The notes: generated by a model not told the origin, from the sequence alone. A stretch of 6,845 nt of DNA from Chloroflexota bacterium (GCA_016191985.1 JACPVB010000284.1:1-6845); one strand, 5' to 3'. Shown: positions 1 to 5,361, numbered from the stretch's first letter. Numbers and translations are program-made.

Positions 1-173
1 AAAGTCGTTTTACCAGCACCGTTCGGGCCGAGAAGTCCAAATAGTTCGCCGCGTTCCACAGTCAGGTGTACATCCTGCAAAGCGATAAGTTCCTTGCGAA
101 CTTCCTTTTTACTGCCCCGCAGTTTGTATATGCGGCCAAGATCATGAGTTTCAATTGCAAGGGATTTTGACAT
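1..173 (-). CDS. ABC transporter ATP-binding protein, N-terminal part (runs off the left edge)
   Basis: Only the first 57 codons are in the window. Translation on the minus strand starts MSKSLAIETHDLGRIYKLRG and reaches GLLGPNGAGKTT at residues 46-57, a textbook Walker A (P-loop) that binds the ATP phosphates in ABC ATPases. The short N-terminus, the Y/K-rich first strand and the ALQDVHLTVERGEL stretch before the P-loop fit the DrrA/NatA-type ATPases that pair with ABC-2-type permeases for export, but the Walker B, signature and D-loop regions lie outside the window, so substrate and subclass cannot be told. The start is well fixed by an AAGGAG ribosome binding site four bases upstream. The charged insert KLRGSKKEVRKEL at residues 17-29 is slightly longer than usual and would lie between the first two beta strands. 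The gene is divergent from the deacetylase operon. Confidence 0.93.
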   Translation of the reverse strand, partial: MSKSLAIETHDLGRIYKLRGSKKEVRKELIALQDVHLTVERGELFGLLGPNGAGKTT

Positions 174-177
174 TTTT

Positions 178-183
178 CTCCTT
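178..183 (-). promoter_or_regulatory. Ribosome binding site of the ABC ATPase gene
   Basis: AAGGAG on the minus strand, four A residues before the ATG at 173. It is one of the few canonical Shine-Dalgarno sites in the window and fixes the start of the partial ABC gene. Confidence 0.8.
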
Positions 184-191
184 AATATTTG

Positions 192-221
192 CTAATAAAT
201 TACGTTGTGTAATCGTTTGAA
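192..221 (-). promoter_or_regulatory. Possible promoter with an operator-like palindrome in its spacer
   Basis: On the minus strand a weak -35 (TTCAAA, 221-216) and weak -10 (TATTAG, 197-192) are 18 bp apart. The spacer contains the perfect interrupted palindrome ATTAC-N5-GTAAT at 199-213, where a repressor would block RNA polymerase. A related site, TTAC-N4-GTAA, lies at 268-279. Both hexamers match the consensus at only about four of six positions, so the promoter is tentative; the palindrome itself is seen directly. GntR-type repressors commonly control small ABC operons of this sort, but nothing here identifies the regulator. Confidence 0.3.
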
Positions 222-308
222 GGGCGTAGGGTGGGCGTCAAGCAATATTTGAAGACGCGTGATAAAGTTACATTCGTAAGGTGATTTCTCTTCTCCTCCT
301 TTGTAAGA

Positions 309-356
309 GAGAGCCGCGGTCGGCGCCGCGGCTCTCGCAATTTAACAGAGCGAGAG
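309..356. other. Strong GC-rich hairpin overlapping an alternative hairpin
   Basis: GAGAGCCGCGG (309-319) and CCGCGGCTCTC (326-336) are perfect 11-base complements around a six-base loop. The right arm also begins a second stem: CTCTCGC (332-338) pairs with GCGAGAG (350-356) across 11 bases. The two stems share bases 332-336, so they cannot both form fully. There is no T-run directly behind either, so a simple Rho-independent terminator is not well supported. It could be an attenuator-like switch, a 3'-end structure or a small repeat. Confidence 0.5.
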
Positions 357-359
357 AAG

Positions 360-375
360 TAGAATGTACGTTCTA
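360..375. promoter_or_regulatory. 16-bp near-palindrome, operator-like
   Basis: TAGAATGTACGTTCTA is symmetric except for one pair. Its core GAAT-GTAC-GTTC is one base from the GAAC-N4-GTTC pattern of Gram-positive-type LexA (SOS) boxes. No SOS gene lies next to it and no promoter is obvious around it, so a LexA role is only a possibility. Confidence 0.25.
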
Positions 376-409
376 TTTTACTACGAAATATTTATTGGTT
401 AATATGAAA

Positions 410-510
410 TTTAGCCACAGAGAGCACAGAGAAAAAAGAGCAAAAGAATTTTCTCAAAAATCTCCGTGACCTCCCCTGGCACTGCCCGCCAGGGCAAGTG
501 TGTGGCTAAA
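410..510. repeat. Palindromic intergenic repeat with a 27-bp insertion in its right arm
   Basis: The ends TTTAGCCACA (410-419) and TGTGGCTAAA (501-510) are perfect inverted repeats. The arms continue inward: GAGAGCACAGAGA on the left is complementary, with mismatches, to TCTCCGTGACCTC on the right. The right arm is interrupted at 474-500 by a 27-base segment with no left-arm counterpart. That segment carries its own hairpin, CCCTGGC (474-480) with GCCAGGG (488-494). Removing it restores near-continuous pairing. There is no coding potential. It resembles a non-autonomous palindromic element; CACAGAG-type palindromes are, from memory, common between genes in Anaerolineae. Confidence 0.7.
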
Positions 511-541
511 AAGATTTCGACAAGAGAACCAGCGTTTCAGG

Positions 542-547
542 TAAAAT
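542..547 (+). promoter_or_regulatory. Probable -10 box; deacetylase transcript may be leaderless
   Basis: TAAAAT matches TATAAT at five of six positions and ends seven bases before the ATG at 555, so transcription would begin at or next to the start codon. No Shine-Dalgarno sequence precedes the ATG, which fits a leaderless mRNA. A -35 is weak (TCGACA at 517-522, 19-bp spacing). Confidence 0.4.
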
Positions 548-554
548 CCCACCC

Positions 555-1295
555 ATGACCAACGAAAAAGAATATCTCCCAAAAAGCGCGATGAGCATCC
601 ACGCGCATCCTGATGATCAGGAATTTACTGTTGCTGGAACGCTTGCCAAATGGGCCAAAGCGGGATGCGAAATTATATCGGTAGTGATTACGAGCGGAGA
701 TTCGGGTTCGAATGATCCGAGCAAAGGCGCGGAATATAAGCCTGAGCTGTCGAAACTCCGTGAAGGCGAACAAGCCGCCGCAAATAACGTGATCGGCGTG
801 AAAGCGACCGTGTTCATGCGCCATCCTGACGGCGAGTTGGAACCAACGGTTGCCCTGCGCAAGGAACTGACACGCATCATCCGCCAGCACAAGCCGGACG
901 TGGTGGTGATCGGTGATCCGCAGGGCGTGTTCTATGGGAATGGGTACATCAATCATCCCGACCATCGCGCCGCATCACAGGCTGCGCTGTACGCAGTCTT
1001 CCCGTCAGCGGAGACAAGGCTCATTTTCACCGACCTGCTGGACGAGGGGTTTGAACCGCATAAAGTCAAACGCGTGTACGTGCATGGCACAGACAAACCC
1101 GATACGTGGATCGACATCAGCGAAACGATTGATATTAAGATCAATGCGTTGAAACAGCATGTCAGTCAGCTTGGGGGTTGGGACCCCAATGAAGAGATGC
1201 GCAAGTGGGCCGAAGAGGAAGGCAAGGAAAAAGGGATGGCTTTTGCCGAGGCTTACAAAGTAATGATCAATGTGGAAGAGAAGCCTGAAAATTAG
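555..1295 (+). CDS. PIG-L/LmbE family N-deacetylase
   Basis: A 246-residue zinc-dependent deacetylase of the PIG-L/LmbE fold, the family of GlcNAc-PI de-N-acetylase, MshB and BshB, which removes acetyl from N-acetylated sugars or their conjugates. The signature AHPDDQE is at residues 17-23: H18 and D21 would bind zinc and D20 act as general base. The second motif, HPDHRAA at 134-140, supplies the third ligand, H137. TSGDSGSNDP (46-55) and RHPDGEL (89-95) are further family segments. There is no signal peptide or membrane segment, so it should be cytoplasmic, and the length is normal. ATG 555 is preferred because a -10-like box sits just upstream; an in-frame ATG at 591 would leave only five residues before the motif. 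The stop is 3 bp from the next gene, an MBOAT acyltransferase, so a role in making a deacetylated glycan or its precursor is plausible. The substrate cannot be read from sequence; detoxification or thiol-cofactor roles remain open. Confidence 0.92.
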   Translation: MTNEKEYLPKSAMSIHAHPDDQEFTVAGTLAKWAKAGCEIISVVITSGDSGSNDPSKGAEYKPELSKLREGEQAAANNVIGVKATVFMRHPDGELEPTVALRKELTRIIRQHKPDVVVIGDPQGVFYGNGYINHPDHRAASQAALYAVFPSAETRLIFTDLLDEGFEPHKVKRVYVHGTDKPDTWIDISETIDIKINALKQHVSQLGGWDPNEEMRKWAEEEGKEKGMAFAEAYKVMINVEEKPEN

Positions 1296-1298
1296 TCC

Positions 1299-2702
1299 AT
1301 GTCGTTCACTAGTTATAATTTTCTGCTTTTCTACTTCATCGTCTTCGTCCTTTATTGGACTGTGCGCGAACGCCGCTGGCAAAATTTGATTTTGCTGGCG
1401 GCGAGTTATTATTTTTACGGCTCGCTTCAGAGTTGGTACGCCATCCTGCTGGGCTTTTCCACCCTGGTGGATTTTTTTCTGGCCCGCGGCATGGCAGCCC
1501 GGCCTGAACGCAAACGTTCATTGATCTGGGTCAGTCTTTTGGTCAACCTGGGGGTACTCGCGTTCTTCAAGTACTACAATTTCTTTGCCAGCGATGTGAT
1601 TACATTTTTCGGCGACCTTGGAATAAAAACCGACCCTTTCATAACAAACATCGTCCTCCCCGCCGGGCTTTCCTTTTTTACGCTAAAAAAATTAGGATTC
1701 ATGCTGGATGTCTCACGCGGGACTCTCAAGGCATCCCCTTCTCTTATTGATTTTGCCCTTTACGTATCCTTCTTTCCGCAGCTCATTTCCGGTCCCATCG
1801 ACCGCGCACAGAGTCTCCTGCCGCAGATCGAGGCAGCGCGCGTCTGGAATTCGAGTTTCTTTCTTAACGCCTGGCCCCTTCTGGTCATGGGACTTTTCAA
1901 AAAGCTCGTCATCGCAGACAGCATTCAAATATTGGTTGGCCGCGTTTTTAGCACACAAGATCCTTCGGGGATATTGTTGTTAAGCGGCTCGCTCGGGTTT
2001 ACACTTCAAATCCTCGCAGATTTTTCCGCCTATACCGACATGTCGCGCGGCATGGCCCTTTTGCTGGGATTCACAACCCCAGAAAATTTTCGCCAGCCAT
2101 ATCTCTCCATTTCCCCCACTGATTTCTGGAACCGTTGGCATATCACACTCTCGACCTGGTTAAGAGATTACGTCTTTTTCCCGGTCCAGCGCAGCCTGAT
2201 GAGAAGCCGCTTTCGGTTCAATCGACTGGTGATTGCCGCGACCCCGCCGCTTGTGACCATGTTAATAAGCGGCATGTGGCATGGAGCACGCTCGAATTTC
2301 ATCCTTTGGGGGTTGTATTGGGGCGTACTGATCGTCCTTTATCAATCACTTGGCATCCGCGGGGATTGGAAGCCCGCTTCGATTGGGAAATCCCTGCTCG
2401 CTTGGGTGGTCATGTTTTTCCTGATCGTGTTCAGTTGGTTGATATTCCGCGCGCCTTCCACAACATGGCTGTTCCATGCGCTTTCGATTTCCGTTCTGCC
2501 CCCATCCCGAAGCGAATTCATATTCAGCCTTATTATCCTGTCCACCATACTCGCCTATGCCATTCCAATGATGATCCACAATCTCCTTGACCGCTCTACG
2601 CCGGAAAGCTGGGGGCGGGCTGTTTTCTACGCAGTGGCTTTTGCGCTCGTCATTGTATATTCAAATGCGGCGCCCGCAGACTTTATCTATTTTCAGTTTT
2701 AG
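1299..2702 (+). CDS. MBOAT family membrane O-acyltransferase (AlgI/DltB/PatA-like)
   Basis: A 467-residue polytopic membrane protein of the membrane-bound O-acyltransferase family. The opening SYNFLLFYFIVFVLYW (5-20), the ILLAASYYFYG segment (31-41), PAGLSFFTLK (121-130), FPQLISGPIDRAQSLLPQ (159-176), DFSAYTDMSRGMALLLGF (241-258) and the C-terminal DFIYFQF (461-467) are hallmarks of AlgI-type proteins. The two active-site regions are present: DFWNRWHITLSTWLRDY (275-291, with H281) and SGMWHGA (324-330), whose H328 is the conserved catalytic histidine. About ten to twelve hydrophobic helices are visible. Family members take an acyl group, usually acetyl, from the cytoplasm and pass it across the membrane to an envelope polymer or a partner protein. 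The length is typical. The family's usual F-T-F-Q after PAGxSF reads F-T-L-K here. It lies 3 bp after the deacetylase and 8 bp before an SGNH-like partner, with only weak ribosome binding sites, suggesting translational coupling. Family assignment is secure; the acceptor is unknown. Confidence 0.95.
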   Translation: MSFTSYNFLLFYFIVFVLYWTVRERRWQNLILLAASYYFYGSLQSWYAILLGFSTLVDFFLARGMAARPERKRSLIWVSLLVNLGVLAFFKYYNFFASDVITFFGDLGIKTDPFITNIVLPAGLSFFTLKKLGFMLDVSRGTLKASPSLIDFALYVSFFPQLISGPIDRAQSLLPQIEAARVWNSSFFLNAWPLLVMGLFKKLVIADSIQILVGRVFSTQDPSGILLLSGSLGFTLQILADFSAYTDMSRGMALLLGFTTPENFRQPYLSISPTDFWNRWHITLSTWLRDYVFFPVQRSLMRSRFRFNRLVIAATPPLVTMLISGMWHGARSNFILWGLYWGVLIVLYQSLGIRGDWKPASIGKSLLAWVVMFFLIVFSWLIFRAPSTTWLFHALSISVLPPSRSEFIFSLIILSTILAYAIPMMIHNLLDRSTPESWGRAVFYAVAFALVIVYSNAAPADFIYFQF

Positions 2703-2710
2703 GGACTCCC

Positions 2711-3724
2711 ATGCGCTTGCTGGTTAAATTCTTCATTGCTCTCACCCTTATCCTTGCTGCCGCTTCCTTCCTCTTACTGCAAAAGTTTGGGGTAAGTTTT
2801 CCACGGGACCCAGGCCCCATCCTGGACCGTGAATTTCGCTCTAATCATCGCAAGTATCTTGAAGCCAACCGACCGCAAATCGTGCTGATGGGCGACTCGA
2901 CCCTGCTCTTCGGCGTAGACCCTGAAGCGTTGGCGGAACAAACGGGAAAATCCGTTTACAGCATTTCCTATGGCGGCATGTCCTCTGCCATGTGGTATTT
3001 GATCATGAAAAATAATATCGTCGACTCCGTTCACAAACCGGAGCAGTTGGTGATTGTGTTCCGAAGCACGATCCTCACCGCGCCCGGGTTTCGCGTTCAG
3101 GGATATAACCTTGCGAGGCTCGACGAATATGCCAGGCCCAGGGATTATCTTTTCATTCAGAACTCCTTTGTAAACCTGATGAACCCGGTTGAGCTTATGG
3201 CGGAAAAGTATTTTCCGTTATACGTATTTCGAGGAAGTCTCCGCGACGGGGTGGATGCCTATCTGCGTTATTCCGCACCCGCGCTCGCGGGCTGTGACAG
3301 AGGCTGTACGGACGGAACGCTCTATCAAATGCAGGAACATCGTTTTGTAAACCTTTCCTACATTGAGGGAGATGCGAATGCCTCGGAAGCCTATTTATAT
3401 ACCGATCAGCAAATGGACTTTGGATCGCAGGTGGAAACATCCTACCTGCCGGCAATGATTGAAATGGCTAAAGAGAACAACATTCACCTGGTGTTTGCCC
3501 GAATTAAAGTAATAGCAGACGCGCCTCAATACAAACTGGAAGCTTACAACAAGGCCCTGTCTGCCTACCTCGCGGAAAACAATGTCAGCTATATAGACCT
3601 TGGGTCAGATTCCCGTTTTACCGAAGACCATCTCGAAGGTTCCCTGCATTTAAACGAAAAAGGGAAGGCGCTCTTCACCAAGCTGTTGGCAGATGCGCTG
3701 GTAAAACTCTCTTTGGGAGATTAA
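2711..3724 (+). CDS. Membrane-anchored SGNH/GDSL-hydrolase-like protein, probable acyl-transfer partner of the MBOAT
   Basis: A 337-residue protein with one N-terminal hydrophobic helix (about residues 3-24) that acts as signal anchor and puts the rest outside the membrane. IVLMGDSTLLFGVDP (57-71) is SGNH block I with putative nucleophile S63. SYGGMSSAMW (86-95) resembles the oxyanion-glycine block. Near the C-terminus HLNEKGKALF (313-322) corresponds to block V with catalytic H313. The usual D-x-x-H acid is not in place: G310 sits three residues before H313, and the nearest acids are D306 and E309. C195 and C199 could form a disulfide. DltD, AlgJ/AlgX and PatB are SGNH-type proteins working beside MBOAT proteins, taking the acyl group outside the cell and loading it on the glycan. 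The 8-bp gap after the MBOAT gene supports the same division of labour. The start follows the preceding stop and precedes the anchor helix; no strong ribosome binding site is seen. Overall similarity to any named member is low. Confidence 0.85.
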   Translation: MRLLVKFFIALTLILAAASFLLLQKFGVSFPRDPGPILDREFRSNHRKYLEANRPQIVLMGDSTLLFGVDPEALAEQTGKSVYSISYGGMSSAMWYLIMKNNIVDSVHKPEQLVIVFRSTILTAPGFRVQGYNLARLDEYARPRDYLFIQNSFVNLMNPVELMAEKYFPLYVFRGSLRDGVDAYLRYSAPALAGCDRGCTDGTLYQMQEHRFVNLSYIEGDANASEAYLYTDQQMDFGSQVETSYLPAMIEMAKENNIHLVFARIKVIADAPQYKLEAYNKALSAYLAENNVSYIDLGSDSRFTEDHLEGSLHLNEKGKALFTKLLADALVKLSLGD

Positions 3725-3735
3725 ATTGCGCACTA

Positions 3736-3911
3736 AGAGACTGTTTCTTAAAGGCTTTTTCGGACACGGACAGCACGGATTTCACTGAGTTTCACGGAAA
3801 AAAACCTTTAAAAAGTCCGCCCCATTCCGTGTTTTCCGTGAAACCTGTGCTGAGCCTGTCGAAGTATCCGTGTACAAAGATGAAACGATTAGGACTTAAG
3901 AAACACTCTCT
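3736..3911. repeat. MITE-like palindromic element between convergent genes
   Basis: Terminal inverted repeats AGAGACTGTTTCTTAA (3736-3751) and TTAAGAAACACTCTCT (3896-3911) match at 15 of 16 positions. TAA lies at each edge (3734-3736 and 3911-3913), or CTAA if one more base is counted, consistent with a short target duplication though too short to prove one. Inside is a second, imperfect palindrome of CACGGA/TTTCACGG words (about 3761-3873). Its right arm is interrupted by 14 bases at 3851-3864 (TGAGCCTGTCGAAG) that the left arm lacks. No transposase frame is present, so it would be non-autonomous. Lying between convergent genes, it could also end both transcripts. Its right end overlaps the TAG stop (3912-3910) of the kinase gene. 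Confidence 0.65.
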
Positions 3912-4611
3912 AAAAGAACCAATGCCCCACCAGCGCGGATGCGAGCGTCATGCTGATGTTGTCAATGTCCTTATAATGAAGTGACTCGACCAGCGCGCCG
4001 ACCAATGCCATTGCAGTAATTGGCATTAGGTAATTGGTAATTGTTCCGTCGAAGACTCCCACCGTCACATAGACAAATATCATCGCCGCAGACAGCAGCC
4101 ATCCCCCAAGAAAGACGCTGATCGTCCCCGCAATGGACTTGTCCTTGCTCCATGGCAATCTGGCGGAGACAAAGCGCCGCCCGACAATATCTGCAATGCC
4201 GTCGCCGCCGCACATCATCATCAACGCGATGATGCCAATGGGGGAATCCTTCCAATAGACCAAGGTCAGCACCACGAACATGATCCCATAATAAAGCGGA
4301 CCGCGCAAAATCTCCTTCGGGTCTCCTGTGCGGGACATGGACTTGACCGATGCTTCATCTTTCATGACGCCGAGTCCGATCAATGCAAATTGAACCGTGA
4401 TCGCAAACGGAACCAACGCCGCCAGCCAGCGCGCGGACGGGTCGTCATTAAATAGAAACCAGCACAACACGAACAGCGGACCCGTGCCAATATGAATAAC
4501 CTTGCGGCTGAGTTTGCTGTCCATCCAGCCGCGATGGGCGATGAAGTCCATGGAGCGCAGGAAGGCGAGGGAGAGGATAAAAGTGAGGACGAGCGCGATG
4601 ATGTTGTTCAC
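3910..4611 (-). CDS. Prenyl-alcohol (phytol/farnesol/polyprenol) kinase, VTE5/SEC59-like
   Basis: A 233-residue membrane protein of the dolichol kinase/phytol kinase family, related to CDP-diglyceride synthases; members use CTP or another NTP to phosphorylate a membrane isoprenoid alcohol. Motifs, counted from the GTG start: SRKVIHIGTG (35-44), KDEASVKSMSRTGDP (84-98), ILRGPLYYG (101-109), CGGDGIADIVGRRF (134-147), KDKSIAGTISVFLGG (156-170) and VESLHYKDIDNIS (208-220). From memory these align closely with plant phytol kinase VTE5, including RGPLYY and CGGDGIADIVGRRF. Six or seven hydrophobic helices are visible. The start is placed at GTG 4611 because AGGAG (4622-4618) lies six bases upstream and VNNIIALVL begins a natural first helix. 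The frame extends to an ATG at 4719, but those 36 extra residues are polar, lack any family motif and would contain the ribosome binding site. The TAG stop lies in the terminal repeat of the 3736-3911 element. Substrate is unknown. Confidence 0.88.
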   Translation of the reverse strand: MNNIIALVLTFILSLAFLRSMDFIAHRGWMDSKLSRKVIHIGTGPLFVLCWFLFNDDPSARWLAALVPFAITVQFALIGLGVMKDEASVKSMSRTGDPKEILRGPLYYGIMFVVLTLVYWKDSPIGIIALMMMCGGDGIADIVGRRFVSARLPWSKDKSIAGTISVFLGGWLLSAAMIFVYVTVGVFDGTITNYLMPITAMALVGALVESLHYKDIDNISMTLASALVGHWFF

Positions 4612-4617
4612 GGAGAA

Positions 4618-4622
4618 CTCCT
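4618..4622 (-). promoter_or_regulatory. Ribosome binding site deciding the kinase start
   Basis: AGGAG on the minus strand, followed by the six-base spacer TTCTCC and the GTG at 4611-4609. The site makes the GTG the better start than the in-frame ATG 108 bases upstream at 4719. Confidence 0.7.
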
Positions 4623-4761
4623 GGGTTAGTTTTGACGTTGCGTAGTTTCGCGAAGCGGTTCGATAGTTTAACCCGAATTGGAGGGAATGGTTGTTGGCAT
4701 GATTCGCGGGTTTCCCCATGCAGTGAGACTCTCCGCGCTAAAAGGAGTACACTGTATTTAA

Positions 4762-4809
4762 GCGGGTTCGTTCATTTTCGCTTCGTCTCGTTCGCGAAAT
4801 GAAGCCCGC
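4762..4809. other. Imperfect hairpin upstream of the small membrane protein gene
   Basis: GCGGG (4762-4766) pairs with CCCGC (4805-4809), and TTCATTTTCGC (4771-4781) with GCGAAATGAA (4794-4803) with one bulged base. A four-base bulge separates the two stems on the left and one base on the right. It lies in the divergent region between the kinase and the small membrane protein, 37 bases before the latter's start, and could fold in the leader of that mRNA. No T-run follows. No convincing promoter hexamers were found for either divergent gene. Confidence 0.4.
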
Positions 4810-4846
4810 CTCTTATCCATGAAATTTACCAGAAAGGATGGTTACT

Positions 4847-5233
4847 ATGGATAACAAAACAGGATCGGCGCTTGGTATCGCTCTAACCATTGTGGCTTTT
4901 ATTATTGGGGTTTTTGGCATTGCTATTCTGATCGGTGTTGGTGAGGCGGCAAACAACGGCATTGTCGCATTCGCCGCAGTTTCCTTCCCATTTGCCCTGC
5001 TGGCTGGCTTCCTGGCATGGACCTCTCCGCGGGCGCAATGGGCTATCGGCCTGGCCATCTCAGCACCTGTTGCGCTCTTATCATGTATCGGTTCCTGGTC
5101 AGGTGGATATCTATTATTGGGTGCCATCTGGACGATCCTACTTTCATGCGCAGGAGCATACGCAGGCGCGTCATTGAGATTATCCAAAACTGGCACCCCG
5201 CCGCCTGATGAGGGCAAGGACTCAAATTCATAG
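4847..5233 (+). CDS. Small four-helix membrane protein of unknown function
   Basis: A 128-residue hydrophobic protein starting MDNKTGSALGIALTIVAFII. Four probable membrane helices lie at about residues 8-31, 38-58, 64-84 and 88-110, followed by a short polar tail (KTGTPPPDEGKDSNS). Loops are only 3-6 residues, so it is almost wholly embedded. The start at 4847 is chosen because AAAGGA (4833-4838) sits eight bases upstream, an ideal distance. An in-frame ATG at 4838 would add only MVT and overlaps that site. Two cysteines (C80, C101) lie in helices three and four. I do not recognise a family; there is no catalytic motif. It is transcribed away from the kinase gene and is followed by hairpins at 5255-5272 and 5362-5383 that could end its transcript. 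Confidence 0.75.
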   Translation: MDNKTGSALGIALTIVAFIIGVFGIAILIGVGEAANNGIVAFAAVSFPFALLAGFLAWTSPRAQWAIGLAISAPVALLSCIGSWSGGYLLLGAIWTILLSCAGAYAGASLRLSKTGTPPPDEGKDSNS

Positions 5234-5254
5234 AATGAACGGGGTAACGAGTAG

Positions 5255-5272
5255 AGTCCGCTTGAGCGGACT
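5255..5272. repeat. Perfect 8-bp hairpin, first of three evenly spaced
   Basis: AGTCCGCT (5255-5262) and AGCGGACT (5265-5272) are perfect inverted repeats around TG. It lies 22 bases after the stop of the small membrane protein. No T-run follows, so terminator function alone is doubtful. The steric loop would open to four bases in RNA. Confidence 0.5.
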
Positions 5273-5307
5273 TCCACGTACTGAGGTGGTTGTCGAGTTT
5301 ATCGAGA

Positions 5308-5327
5308 CACAGGGCTCGTGCCCTGTG
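5308..5327. repeat. Perfect 8-bp hairpin, second of three evenly spaced
   Basis: CACAGGGC (5308-5315) and GCCCTGTG (5320-5327) pair perfectly around a TCGT loop. Its centre is 54 bases from the first hairpin. GCTCGT at the loop recurs in the third hairpin. Confidence 0.5.
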
Positions 5328-5361
5328 GGTCAGTCCGCCGAAACCAAAACCGTCCCCGCCG

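Larger units (their letters stand above)
174..554. other. Intergenic region between the ABC gene and the deacetylase operon
   Basis: I find no convincing gene in these 381 bases. The region holds, in order, the ABC ribosome binding site and possible promoter, two TTAC/GTAA inverted repeats, a GC-rich hairpin (309-336) that overlaps an alternative hairpin (332-356), a 16-bp near-palindrome (360-375), a 101-bp palindromic repeat (410-510) and a -10-like box directly before the deacetylase gene. The 62-codon open frame at 281-469 runs through the hairpin and into the palindrome and is not credible as a gene. Confidence 0.7.

Noticed and set aside
281..469. 62-codon open frame on the plus strand
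   Set aside because: It runs through the GC-rich hairpin and into the left arm of the palindromic repeat, has no ribosome binding site and no protein-like pattern.
1005..1382. 125-codon minus-strand frame across the deacetylase/MBOAT junction
   Set aside because: It is antisense to two well-supported genes and lacks a start signal or family pattern.
2135..2590. 151-codon open frame inside the acyltransferase gene
   Set aside because: It is a different frame of a gene with clear MBOAT motifs throughout; the peptide has no recognisable pattern.
3736..3911. Structured RNA or riboswitch
   Set aside because: The symmetry is explained by terminal inverted repeats and a nested palindrome; it lies downstream of both convergent genes, not in a leader.
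4813..5277. 154-codon minus-strand frame opposite the small membrane protein
   Set aside because: The plus-strand frame has a good ribosome binding site and coherent membrane helices; the antisense peptide is low in structure and begins in a hairpin.
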